Origin: Aselliscus stoliczkanus
Taxonomy: Eukaryota > Chordata > Mammalia > Chiroptera > Hipposideridae
DNA length: 64,000 nucleotides
Direction: 5' to 3'
NCBI GenBank assembly: GCA_033961575.1
Contig: CM066738.1
Coordinates: 101,643,478 to 101,707,477, forward strand
Under the pieces are notes generated by a model. It ran no database searches. It worked only from the letters and a program-made list of their open reading frames with translations, and was not told the origin of the DNA. This document shows, piece by piece, positions 12,402 to 23,045 of the stretch (its first letter is position 1; each line of letters starts with the position of its first letter). Both the position numbers and the translations under genes were made by a program.

Positions 12402-12439
<38 letters not shown>

Positions 12440-13010
12440 GATGAAGAAGTTGAAGAAAAAGATCCTGTAAAGAAATCGTGTGAGATACTCCAGACAAAAA
12501 TGCACAAAAATCAAACCAGAATGGAAAAGACTCAATACCAAGATCAAAAGGCCAAATGTTCTTCAAAAAAACAGGAAAAAAACTAAAAAACCAAAAGGAT
12601 CTAGTTCTATAGAAGACATTAATGCAAAAATGCAAGCAAGTGTAGAAAAAGAGCATTGAACAATCCTAGGCACTACTGGTAAAGTAAGCCCAAAGGTGGG
12701 GAGAGCGGAAAAGCAGAGACACATGTAATCCAGACTGAGTATCAACTAAAATCCAGGCTGAAGTCTTCTATTTTAATCTCAATCCCTTTCCTGATTTGCC
12801 ACCCACCTTCTATGTCTCCTTCCAGGCTGGAAGCAATCTCACTCTTGACCTAAAGCACTTTCTTTTGATTGCTGTGATTCAGTGAATCTTATACTTTGCT
12901 TTCTACTGGCTTGTGCATTTGCCTCACCTCTTTGACCATGTTTTAATCACCATTGTATCTCCCCAGCTGCTCAATAAATATTTGAATGCATCAAAAAATT
13001 TGAAAAACAC
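11880..13010 (+). pseudogene. NPM1: Processed pseudogene of nucleophosmin, B23.2-type short isoform
   Basis: Intronless copy of an NPM1 mRNA. NPM1 is a nucleolar histone/ribosome-assembly chaperone with an N-terminal pentamer core, acidic tracts and, in the main form, a C-terminal nucleic-acid-binding domain. A 5'-UTR-like stretch leads to the start codon, mutated to ATA at 11916; MDMDM is still readable, then TAG at 11958. A one-base loss near 12040 shifts the frame. Core blocks follow, such as [10 protein letters not shown] and [13 protein letters not shown] (from 12071), then TAG at about 12253-12265 within the HISGQHL region. The acidic tract at about 12404-12440 has become a GAT-repeat poly-Asp run followed by FDEE, VEEKDPVKKS and a 12-15 bp deletion. 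The end reads ...VEK-E-H-stop at about 12647-12660. From knowledge of the family, the short isoform ends ...EKAH, whereas the main one continues EKGGSLPK. After the stop comes 3'-UTR-like sequence with AATAAA at 12973 and a decayed A-rich tail. It cannot encode a full protein. Confidence 0.92.
12404..12436 (+). repeat. (GAT)n run in the pseudogene acidic tract
   Basis: Eleven GAT units derived from the Asp codons of the NPM1 acidic segment. The parent mixes GAT, GAC and GAA/GAG here, so the pure run suggests slippage after retrocopying. Confidence 0.9.
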
Positions 13011-13815
13011 AGACTCTTCTGAACTGTTCAGTTTACCCACTGACTTCAAAGCATAATTATCTTGCTAGAACCTCAAACTTGGCTTATGATCTAATTACTA
13101 ACGTAACAAACCACCTGAAGAAATTGGCTCAAAAACACAAAGAGAGATTAGGGTATACGTTAATTATTACAAAATCAGCTTTTCAAGTTTATGCACAGAA
13201 GTCATATTTTATAACTCCTTAAGCACATCTCTTGTCAGAATGCATTTAAATACATCAGGAAAGGTGTTTTCAGTTTGAAGCTGCCCTTGTTTTTGCCCAG
13301 GGGATTGTGACAGGGGATGTAAACATGGAGAATGTATGTGAATATGTGGACGGTTCTTGGGCAGATATTTTTAAACTGATGGTAATCCCACAAAACTGTC
13401 TATGCACACTTCTCCCTTAACGCCTATGAGATTTCACAGAGGCTGGTGTGTGTGAACCCCCACTTGTAGACCATGTTTTAACACTTGTTTCTTCAAGTAA
13501 AATAAAGCCCTGGTTAATTACATTACAACTCATGACTGGTTATTCCCAGATTGAATCACTCTGGCTTCTAAAGAAAATTAAGTCTTATTGTGTGTGTTAT
13601 AAAACATCTTTCTTTCTAAATGAATTTGCTTTTCAAATGGAAATCATTAGCAGTGCATTGAACCATATGTGGAAAGAAATCAGATAACCAAAAGTTCTGT
13701 TGGTTTTCCCAGGATGTTAGCTTTAACTACTTTTTTACAGACAGATCTATCTTAATTCCTTTGCTTTTTATTCATTGAGACTGAAGTCTTAACCCAGCAG
13801 TAGAGTTCAGTGTCT
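13011..13815. other. Unique sequence, nothing recognised
   Basis: No repeat or coding signal recognised. An open frame of 79 codons at 13448-13687 has no recognisable motif. Confidence 0.5.
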
Positions 13816-13829
13816 CAACACACATAAGG

Positions 13830-14647
13830 CTTTTTTTTTTTCAATTAGAGTTGACATTCAATATTATTTTTTATTAGATTCAGGTGTATAGCACAGTAGT
13901 TAAGACATTTACACAATTTATGAAGTAATTACCCCCCAATAAGTCTAGAACCCACCTGGCACTACACATAGTTATTACAATATTATTGACTATGTTCCCT
14001 AAGCTGTACTTTACATCCCCTTGACTATTTCATAACTATGAATTTGTACTTCTTCATTCCTTCAACTTTTTCACCCAACTCCCCAACCATGCTCCCATCT
14101 GGCAACCATAAGTTTGTTTTCTGTATCTATAAGCCTGTTTCTGTTTTGTTTGTTCATTTATTTTGTTTTCTAGACTCCACATATAAGTGAGATGGTATCT
14201 TGTCTTTTTCTGTCTGACTTATTTCACTCAGCATAATACCTTCCAGGTCCACCCATGTTGCCGCAAGTGGTAAGACTTCATTCTGTTTATGACCAAATAA
14301 TATTCCATTGTATGTATATATCACATCTTCTTTATCCAGTCATCTATTGATGGGCACTTAGATTGGTTCCATATTTTGGCTGTTGCAAACAATGCTGCAA
14401 TGACATAGCAGTGTACATATCTTTTCAAATTAGTGCTTTGGACTTTTTTGTATAAATACCCAGAAGTGGAATTGCTGGGTCATAAGGCAGTTCTATTTTT
14501 AATATTTTGAGGAACATCGACACTGTTTTCCATAGTGGCTGCACCAATTTGCAGTCCCACCAACACTATACAAGGGTTCCCTTTTCTCCACATCCTTGCT
14601 AGCACTTGTTGTTTGTTGATTGACTGATGATAGCTATTCTGACAGGC
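13830..14647 (-). mobile_element. 5'-truncated L1 insertion, 818 bp, with target duplication
   Basis: Minus-strand L1 3' end: poly-T, caattagagttgacattcaa, the cacccaactccccaac region, ttccattgtatgtatatatc, and tttccatagtggctgcacca at the 5' break. A perfect 14-bp duplication caacacacataagg lies at 13816-13829 and 14648-14661. The element is a typical dead-on-arrival L1 copy made by target-primed reverse transcription. Confidence 0.95.
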
Positions 14648-14928
14648 CAACACACATAAGGTTTTCAAGGAAGACATTAAACAGCTAGAGAAAACTGAGG
14701 CTCCACATCTTAAAGCCATGGCTAAATTATATGACAAAGAGAGAAGACAGCTGCAGGTTCTATGTTAGATGGATATCTTAAGGGAAGAGCAAAATGTCTC
14801 TCCTACTGAACTCTACAGAATGCATTTTGCTCTTTAGGGAAAGGTGGGAAAGAGGGGACTCTACAATTGTTTGATATGCAATCTCTAGAATTATAGGTGA
14901 GATAAAAGTCATTAAAAATAAACTTGTA

Positions 14929-14993
14929 GGATCCAAACCAGGGCAGCTGGCGTCCCAAACCAGCTCTTAACCAATGTGCCACTCGGCCGGCCC
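14929..14993 (-). repeat. SINE type A head fragment
   Basis: ggatccaaaccagggcagct, cagctcttaaccaatgtgcc and cactcggccggccc match the 5' head of type A in reverse complement. The body, tail and target duplication are absent, so this is a truncated remnant. Confidence 0.8.
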
Positions 14994-15554
14994 AAGTTAC
15001 TCATTCTTGTGCTAAGAACAAGGAAGTCCATGACCACAAATCAAACAGTGGCATCATCAGTGACAGGCTTTAACTTTTGACCACGTCAGTCCTGATTGTT
15101 CATGTTAGGCTGATCTGTCACAGAAGTTCTACAGAAGCACTGAATCCACTACCCAACAAACTCTGGGTGGCATTTGTGTGGTGAGTTTCATATTTTAGTC
15201 TTTAGATGTAGAAAACTGAGCTACAGAGGTGTGAAAGCCGTCGTTAATGCTTTAGACTGAAGACAAGCCCAGAGGAATGATTAGAATTCTGAGTCTTGAC
15301 AAGCTGTTTTCATCCCTGGGTCTGGTTTTCCCCTAAATTAGGTCATGGAACATCATTTTGTCTAAAAGGGAAATCCTATGCTTTAACTGTAAAGTTTAAC
15401 TCCCAGGCCCCAAAAGCACGCAAGGCTGCTGCTACATCCAAGTGCCATCTGCCAAAGAGAAAGCATCTTTAAAACGTTCCCCCATATTCAGTTTATTGGA
15501 AGGAAGGTGCAGTAGAATAACTAGTCACAGAGCTGAAACATGAAGTATTCAAGA
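14994..15554. other. Unique sequence, nothing recognised
   Basis: No repeat, gene or RNA recognised. Confidence 0.5.
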
Positions 15555-15565
15555 GTAAGATTTAC

Positions 15566-15669
15566 GGGCCGGCCGAGTGGCGCGGTGGTTAAGCGCTGGC
15601 TTGGGAAGCCAGCGGCCCTGGTTCGGTCCCACATGTGAGGGCCAGTGACACTGCCCTCAAAAAAAAAAA
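15566..15669 (+). repeat. SINE type A, short copy, near consensus
   Basis: Reads gggccggccgagtggcgcgg, ttaagcgctggcttgggaag, a B-box-like ggttcggtccc, ctgccctc, then poly-A. It is flanked by an imperfect duplication agtaagattta / agtaaaattta (15555-15565 and 15670-15680). It is among the least mutated heads in the window and so probably young. Confidence 0.92.
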
Positions 15670-15680
15670 GTAAAATTTAA

Positions 15681-16529
15681 TTTTTGTTAGCTTACATTCA
15701 AGCGATGAAGTCTCTTAATAGTAATTTAGAATAGATCATAAAAGACTGTTGCCGAGCCTCAAACTTTAATAAGTCACTTAGTAGAGTGGAAGTTTTTAAA
15801 TTAAAAAAAAGTATCCATGCGATCCTACTGAATGAGACCTTTTTCAAGACACACACTTGTTCATCTTTTTTTTTTTAATCACTGTTCACTCCAATATTGC
15901 CAAGTTTCCAAACTGTTTTGCAACCGATCAATTCAGAGTGTTCTCAAGTAGGTCAGGAGACAAGAAAACCTTTGATGATGGTCTTCATGCTGTGCTTTGA
16001 TTACAGGAAGTACAGGGGCCAAGCAAAGAAGAACCACTTCTGTACCATAGGCCGACATTTCGTTTAGTGTTTTGGGAGACACAGTATACATCATTCAGAT
16101 TAAAAGTGTTTAGTATTATACTTAGGCATATAATCAAATGGTCAACTTACCTTGGCCATTTCTGTTGTCTTACAATGTGCATTCAGCTTGTAACCCATTG
16201 TATTTTGATGGGTCTGGTTTTGTATGTAGTAAAATGACATTCACGTATCTTGAGGGTTGTCCAGAGACACTATGCCACAGAAAGGGAGACAGACATATTT
16301 CTCAAAGAATGGTGGGAACAGATGGATGACACAGTATTTTGTGTGTGCCTTCTGGGAGATGTGGCTTGGATGTTGAAATATCAGTCCTTGTGGGACACTA
16401 ACATGGTTTATGGGATAACAGAAAATAATCCTTTTCCCAAATACTTCCTGCATTGAAGTTATTTTTTCTTTAAATATTTTATTTTTAAAATACTGCAATA
16501 TTTAAAGCCTATAGAAAAGGAATATATCC
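15681..16529. other. Unique sequence, nothing recognised
   Basis: No supported feature. Overlapping open frames at 16138-16498 on both strands lack recognisable motifs. Confidence 0.5.
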
Positions 16530-16690
16530 ATTCATTTAACACCTATCTATGAAGAGCCTACTACATGCCCATGCTTGGATACAATAGAGAACTACTTGGA
16601 CAAAATCCCCACCTTCGTGGAGAATATGTTCTAGCAGAGGAGACAGGCAATAAAGAATGTCGAGAGAACTCTGAATAAGCAACAGGCAAG
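16530..16690 (+). mobile_element. Ancient LINE-like relic
   Basis: Contains cattcatttaacacctatct, agcctactacatgcccatgc and ggagaatatgttctagcaga followed by gacaggcaataaa. This resembles the widespread old mammalian repeat with 'attcattcaacaaatattt ... ctagtgggggagacagacaataaa'. Family assignment is uncertain. Confidence 0.55.
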
Positions 16691-17204
16691 GAGACCTAGT
16701 GATGAGTAAGGGATTGGACGTAAATGGTGCTTCTAGGGCAATGGATAGGAAAGCAGACTGTATGGGCCTAGCTGCTGGCGGTAGGTGGCTGTGTTCAGGG
16801 GTGGCCCAGGAAGTTCTCTGGGGTAGCAGGAAGTGAGAAGGTCAGAGGAGGTGTTGGAGATTTGAGGAAAGATGCTGAAAGGATGAAACATTGATCTATT
16901 TAATACAGAAACTGATGTAACACACTTGGAAAAACAACCACTGAGGTCAACCAGATAACGTTTTGACACACTTTGTTCAGATTTTATTAAAAAATAAAGA
17001 GTTACAGAGACAAAGTTACTCTCCATGCATCATTTTAGCCTTTCTATCAGCCCAAAGATTACCACTCTCTAGAAGCTGGCATGTGTGATACCCAAACATG
17101 CTGTTCAATTATTATTATTTAAGTTAGACTTGAAGCTGCTTATTAGTATTTGTCTGAGAAACTGAATTTAAGTTTTCCCTCTCCTAATTCTCTTATTGCT
17201 TTGT

Positions 17205-17640
17205 TTTTTTTTTCAACAGTGGTAAAAAAATAATAAAATTGATCATTTTTACCATTTGTAGGTGTACAATTTAGTGACCCGATATCCATGCGTAATATGT
17301 GTGACTCTCACCACTGTCTATTTCCAAAACTTTTTCATCACCCCCAACATAAACTCTGCATCCATTAGACAATAACCCCTCTTTCTTCCTCCCCTCAGCT
17401 CGTGGTAACCTCTATTCTACTTTCTTTTTCTATGAATTTGCCTATTCTAAGTACCTCATATAAATGGAATCATGCAATATTTGTTCTTCTGTTACTGGCT
17501 TATGTCGCTTAGTATAATGTTTTCAAGTTTCAGTGTTTTCATAATGTTGCAATGTTTTACATCCATGCTGTAGTGTGTATCAAAATTCCGTTCCTTTTTA
17601 TGGCAGAATAGTATTTTTAGCAGGCCTTTAGGATCACAGA
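17205..17640 (-). mobile_element. Old L1 3' fragment
   Basis: Reads, in reverse complement, as the old L1 3' UTR: taccatttgtaggtgtacaa, ctcaccactgtctatttcca, tcgtggtaacctctattcta, aatggaatcatgcaatattt and tatggcagaatagtattttt. This subfamily is older than the L1s at 1.5 and 13.8 kb. Confidence 0.85.
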
Positions 17641-18700
17641 ATATTACTGCAACAGCCGTGCTCTCGGTACAGGGATGCTAAGGATTAGAAACCCAATGAT
17701 GTCTTCTGCTTTCCTCTTCAGTATCTCCCATGGTCCATCCCTAGCACAAAATTGTTCTCCATACATACTTCTTGAGCTGTCTCATTGGCATCACCTATAA
17801 ACCATACTGCATTTACAGGTAAAGCAGGATCTTGTTCCTAGCAATGTATCAAGACCCTGGAAGGCTGCAGGCTCCCAGCTCTGAGGCCATGCTTGCTGCA
17901 AATGGTCTCTGCTGGGCCGAATGGGGGCAGGGGCAGAGAAAGATGGCTACTGGGTAGCAAAAGCAGTAGCTGCTTGCTGCATGGAAATAGGGCTATCACA
18001 AGCAGGGAGCCCAGAAGAAACATTTTGGTAATGTTTTCTATCATTTTCCTCCTTGGAAGGAAATGATCTTTAAAATGGTAGAACCCCAACAAGAGAATTA
18101 CAGTAATTGTATGTAGCCTTTTATAAGTTTGCATTATGTGTCTTAATAGACAACTTTTGAAGTTCGAAAGACTTTGATTCAGTAATACTAGGGTTTAAAG
18201 TCTGTTGGTCATTTTATTTCAAAAAACCATTGTTTTAGAAAAAATACTGCCTCACTTTACAGATATTTTTCCTTAGAAGAACCAATGCTTAAAAAATATT
18301 TTCTAACATTCTTACAACGAGCAATCTTATTTCTGAAATGAGATAAAAATGTTACTTAAAACACTCACTTTGGTCCTTGTTAAATGCATAGTGATTTGTG
18401 CTTTCTGTATTAGGTTCTATTTCTTCATTAGGTTATCAGTGATACCAATAACAGCAAGGGACTTTTTTTTTTTTGAAGGCTTGATATATACTGTGTCCAA
18501 GTACACATTTTATACACATCTCTACTTCATGTTTGTAAACTATTCTAGGAAGTAGATGATATATTCATTATCATTATCCTCATGTATAAGAAACAGAGGC
18601 TTAAGCATAAAATAAAAAACAAAACCATCATTCAAGGCCAGCATTACCAAATGATTTTAGTCACTCCACGGCATCAGGTTATCAGAGGAAGTTCAAAATA
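17641..18700. other. Mostly unique; possible MIR scrap near 18540-18610
   Basis: Nothing gene-like. The segment tcattatcattatcctcatg ... aagaaacagaggctta resembles the MIR core but is too short to be sure. Confidence 0.4.
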
Positions 18701-18712
18701 AAAAGGTGGCTA

Positions 18713-19148
18713 AAGGGCCGGCGGATTAGCGCATTGGTTAAGAGCTGGTTTTGGGACGCCAGTGGCCCCAGTTCGGATCCCACATATGAGGGCCAGTGAC
18801 ACTGGCCTCTAACAGCTAACAACAGCTCCACCTGGAGCTGGGCTGTGCGAGCCCCGGCGATGGTGTGGGCTGCAGCCCCTGCTGCAGTGGGCTGCCGTAG
18901 GCTACAGTGAGTGGCCAGCAGCCAGTGTGAGCTGCCAAGAGCCACTGTGAGCAGCCATCCAGAGGCCGGTGACTGATCTGCCTCATCCGGGAAGAGCGCA
19001 ATGATGATACCAACATGGGCCAGTGAAGCAACATCCTCTGCAACTAGACTGAAGAACAAAAAGACAGCAACTTGTCTGTTCCCCTTCCCCAATTCCCCAA
19101 TGCTGTTCCCCTCCCCCAATTCCCCAATAAAATCTTAAAAAAAAAAAA
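18713..19148 (+). repeat. SINE type A, long copy
   Basis: Complete long copy: head at 18716, body with gctgcagcccctgctgcagt and the gagtggccagcagccagtgt modules, aactagactgaagaacaaaa, and a tail of ttccccaataaaatctt plus poly-A. A perfect 12-bp duplication aaaaggtggcta is at 18701-18712 and 19149-19160. The antisense 145-codon open frame here is a SINE artefact. Confidence 0.96.
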
Positions 19149-19355
19149 AAAAGGTGGCTAGAAACCGTCTAGCCAAACACCACCTCTTACAAACCAGGAG
19201 ATGGAGGCCAGCAACTCTGTCAGCTGGTTACTTGCAGAGTGGGACCTGGAACCCAGTCCCCTAATGCCAGATGACCCATGCACTTTCATACCAGATTGCT
19301 GGTGTTTTCTTGTAAACTCCTTTGTATGCAGTGGCTTTAAAAATAAAGCTCTTGT

Positions 19356-19486
19356 GGGCCCACTGAGTGTTGCAGTGGTTAAGCGCTGGCTTGGGAAGCC
19401 AGCGGCCCCGGTTTGGTCCTACATATGAGGGCCAGTGACACTGCCCTAAAAACAAACAAACAAACAAACAAACAAACAAACAAAGC
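19356..19486 (+). repeat. SINE type A, short copy with (CAAA)n tail
   Basis: Head only, ending ...acactgccct and then AAAAA(CAAA)n. The duplication aagctcttgt lies at 19346-19355 and 19487-19496. Confidence 0.92.
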
Positions 19487-19496
19487 AAGCTCTTGT

Positions 19497-20626
19497 AAAA
19501 ACTGAAACAGAGACAACAAGTTGAAGAAGGGTGAGCTGGGAGGTCAGGTAGCAGGGCTGTTCTAAAGAGTGATACAGTGGTGTGTTTGATATTGCAAGGT
19601 GTTCGCTAACTTGGCAACCACATTCAGCGGGAAAGACATTTTTCTTCATTCCACCCTATTTGCCTACTCTTGTCCCTCCCACCCTCTTCTCTTCCACTTC
19701 CCCAGGCTGCCCTTCAATAGAGGATTATCTTGCCGGAAAGGCACTACCTGCATGTACATGATGGTGCCATCTGATTCCAAGAAAGTTTCTGGGACCTGAT
19801 AGTGATAAATCCAAGTAGAATCTCGAAGTGAGACAAAGCCCTGCAATGGCAATAATCCTTGGTCCTGTGACAGGATGTAAGACACTAAAGCGGTTACTTG
19901 TGTTTGGGCACCTAGGTGTCCTTTGTTATTTTTTCCATATTTAGTATTAATGTCCAATTTATTTTAAATCTATTTTTAGTTACCATTTGCTTCATTGTCT
20001 TCTACGGCAGCAGTCAGCTTAGTGGCTGTGGTATTTTAAGGTATTAAGGGGTGGGTGCGATGGGAAAGGATGAGGCACTGGGTGTCTCCTTAGCTCTGAC
20101 TGGAGTTCGTGGTCAAACTCTGGTAGTGAAGGAACTTCTGTTAATATCCAGACATATCCAGAGGTCCAGGTTTGCTAAGAAGACACACTGGAGCCCAACA
20201 TCCAACGTCGGGTGGCTGAGTGATGCTGTTGGAAACCAACCAGAGGAGGTACCAGGCCTTTCCTTTTGAGGAGAGTGGCTGCAACCAGGAGAGATCTTGC
20301 AACTCACAGTCCCATCAGCAGGGGTCCCCCAGACCTGCTGCTCCAGGGCCAGCTTGCTGCACGCACGCGTGTGCGCGCGCGCGCACACACACACGCACAC
20401 ACACACACCTGGACACTAACAGCAGTGGTGGTTTCATCTGCAAAACAGGAAAGCCGGTTATAGCAAAACCTCAATTAACAGGAAGGCAATGAATCCAAAC
20501 CTGTCATTAACCAGTGACTCTCCTAGCCAACTGATCAGCTTCTCTAATAATTGTACTTCATGTTCTAATGTGAAAAAAAACAAACCAACCAAAAAACCTC
20601 AGAGCTCAGTTTGTACCCACTTTCAG
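19497..20626. other. Unique sequence with a mixed CG/CA run
   Basis: No gene recognised. A GC-rich segment around 20200-20360 ends in the alternating purine-pyrimidine run described next. Confidence 0.5.
20362..20408. repeat. Alternating purine-pyrimidine run (CG)n/(CA)n
   Basis: The run gcgtgtgcgcgcgcgcgcac followed by CA repeats alternates purine and pyrimidine for over 40 bp, a composition that favours left-handed Z-DNA. Confidence 0.9.
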
Positions 20627-20645
20627 AAAGTACAAGAAATCTTTT

Positions 20646-20899
20646 AAAAAAAAAGTTTTTTAGAGTTTTTAAATTACAGTTGGCTTCAATATTAGTTTCA
20701 GGTATACAGCATCCTGATTAGATACTAACTGACTTACGAGGTGACTCCCTCCAAAATTCTAATCCCCATCTGACACCATCCATAGTTATTACAATAGCAT
20801 TGACTGTATTCCCTATGCTGTATTTTACACCCCTGTGATGATTTTGTGACTGTCAATTTGTAACTTCTTAGTCCCTTCCCCTTTTTCACCCAGCCCCCC
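20646..20899 (-). mobile_element. 5'-truncated L1 insertion, 254 bp
   Basis: Poly-T side, tacagttggcttcaatatta, tttcaggtatacagcatcct and ctttttcacccagcccccc in reverse L1 orientation. It is flanked by a 19-bp imperfect duplication aaagtacaagaaatctttt at 20627-20645, matched at 20900-20918 with two changes. Confidence 0.93.
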
Positions 20900-21103
20900 A
20901 AAGTACAAGAGGTCTTTTGATATACATTGCTGTGTAGTACTTATCTCCAAGTTTCACTTGACCACTGTTATTATTAATATCCCTTTGCCTTAATCACATT
21001 CTCTATTTTTATCCCACAGCATTTGTACATTATGCTTTATTATAAATGGCTTCAAATTCCTTTTGAAATAAAATGAAAAGGAGGTAAGAATTAAAAATAC
21101 ATA

Positions 21104-21658
21104 CAAGGTCAGGCAATTAAGTTCATGAACTCATCCTAGAAAAGGGCTACATACCTCATTGCTGAATATCACTACGGTTGCCTTTGAAGGACCCCCGTTG
21201 GGAAGCTATGCACTGGTGCGGTGCCTAGTCCACCCTTCAAAGCAATTCTGGAACTCTATTTCTGGAATGGCCATCAGAACTGTTGTCGTATTACCCTTGA
21301 TGTCCTGAATGTCATCAAAATGTCTTCCTTTCAATGTTTCCTTTATCTTTGGGTAAAGAAAGAAGTCACTGGGGCCGAATTGGGGGGGGGGGTGTTTCAA
21401 AGCTGTTATTTGCTTACTGGCTAAAACCTCCCTCACAGACAGTGCCGTGTGAGCTGGTGCATTGTCGTCAAGAGCCATGAATTGTTGGCGAAAAGTTCAG
21501 GTCCCCTAACTTTTTCACGCCGCCTTTTCAGCCCTTCCAAATAGTAAACTTGGTTAACTGTTTGTCTAGTTGGTACAAATTCATAGTGAATAATCCCTCT
21601 GATATCAAAAAATGTTAGCAACATCGTTACAACAAGTTCTCGAACTTGTCAGGCCTCG
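21104..21658 (-). mobile_element. Internally deleted mariner transposon with decayed transposase
   Basis: The left end caaggtcaggcaattaagtt and the right end ...cgaacttgtcaggcctcg are inverted repeats, flanked by TA at 21102-21103 and 21659-21660, the mariner target. On the minus strand the remaining transposase shows FFDIRGIIHYEF and QTVNQVYYLEGL (about 21624-21500), a frame break, then DNAPAHTALSVREVLA, the PSDFF catalytic block, KETLKGRHFDD and the FEGW end (21478-21206). The spacing of the last two catalytic Asp is 32 residues, two fewer than the D34D norm; the loss lies in the usual SPDLAP region, beside an 11-G run at about 21382-21392. The N-terminal DNA-binding half is deleted (a full element is about 1.3 kb). 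Inactive. Confidence 0.9.
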
Positions 21659-21660
21659 TA

Positions 21661-22848
21661 TTTCTGTTAAATATGGCTTTTATAAAAGGTCTACAAAAGT
21701 AGTTTATTTCTGACTGCTATTGACCTCCATCTCCATGTGCCACACTAAATTTATGTAATCTTGTGTAACACTACTATTACCCATCCTCCAGTTTTAGTCT
21801 CACTGCAATAGCCTCATCCCTCATTTATTTTCACAAATGCCCTATGCAGGTGAACCCCACTTTGGGTCTCTGCTCTGAGGAGAATACCCTTTCTAAATGG
21901 TGAACTCCCACTAGCCCTCTCTATGAAATCCTTTTCAAGGCCCTCCAAAAGAGGGCTTGCTACATTTTCCTTAATTAACCTACCTATGATTCTGTATGGG
22001 AATTATTTACCCCTTAATTGTCACTCCTACATATAACATGAGCCCTTCAAGGAAGATGCCTGTTTCTTATTCCGCTTTTTGGTGCCTGTTCTGTGACTAA
22101 CTCAAGGAAGATGCATAGCTAGTGATTATTTAATTTCATGGGGTACCTTCATTTAATCTTTAGAACTTTGAAACTAGTATGCAGTAACTTCATGTGCCCA
22201 GCGTTCAACTTTTCCACTGGGAAAATGAAGTCGGCTATTTTGTGACAGGTTCTCAAGGGAATTCTTTCATGCTGTGAGTACAGCCCCCACCTGCCAGATG
22301 ATTTACAAGCTTTACAAACGTTATGTTCTTTGGATCTCACCTGGTCCCTGCATCTGGCCACTACTGATGCCCTCGTGTGAAAACAATTTGAAAGTGAGAC
22401 AAAACAAGCCGAAATGATTTGCCTCACTGAGGTTGTGCAACTAGCATCATGTTGCCATCTTCTGAGGGAAAAACGATACTGAAAGGAAGAAGGGAAACTC
22501 TGGACTTGACAAGACTTATCTCCTGAGGGGGAAATGGGACTGAGTCAAGTGGAGCTTTGTGTACGTTGTGAGTGCCAAAAGGAGGAAGTCTTTTTTTCTT
22601 CACTCTATAAATGGATAGTTGTAGATGCATTCCTTGATGAGTCATGAACGCTCGCAAAACAAGCCTTCCGTAGTATGATAACTGTTGCCTGCTGGGTGCT
22701 GTGGTGACTACAGCATAGCTTAACATAGCTTTCAGTATGTTTCCTGTCCTTCAAACCTGTGAGCAGAGGCAGGCCCCCATGACTGCTTTAGGGTGTCTGG
22801 GCTTAAAAGAACCAACCTGAGGAGGGAGCTTAGGTAGTTAGAATCAGG
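21661..22848. other. Unique sequence, nothing recognised
   Basis: No supported gene or repeat. Open frames of 90-100 codons on the minus strand at 22149-22726 have no recognisable domain. Confidence 0.5.
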
Positions 22849-23045
22849 ATGGGTGACATCATTTGCAGGGCCAGGTGCAAAATGAAAAGGGGCAGGGCTT
22901 GTTCAGAAAGTATTAAGTTTCAGGAAGGTGACAGCAGAGCAATAAACTCAGCTCGGGGCCCTCTGAGAAGGGCGTGGCGGGGGCCCTGTATGGGTTGTAA
23001 GACTGCTGTGAAGCTGGCCCTGGGCAGAGTTACATTCCCAGAGAC
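22849..23045 (+). repeat. Possible ancient interspersed repeat, family uncertain
   Basis: The text atttgcagggccaggtgcaa, aatgaaaaggggcagggctt and agcagagcaataaactcagc resembles a mammal-wide repeat with '...gcagggcccagtgcaaaatgaaaat...'. I cannot name the family from memory with confidence. It also yields a 76-codon open frame with no known domain. Confidence 0.35.

Noticed and set aside
12281..12586. A real small acidic protein
   Set aside because: The Asp-rich frame is the shifted remains of NPM1. The upstream and downstream parts lie in other frames with stops and a lost start codon.
21206..21478. Functional mariner transposase
   Set aside because: Only the C-terminal half is present, the catalytic spacing is two residues short and a frame break separates it from the preceding part.
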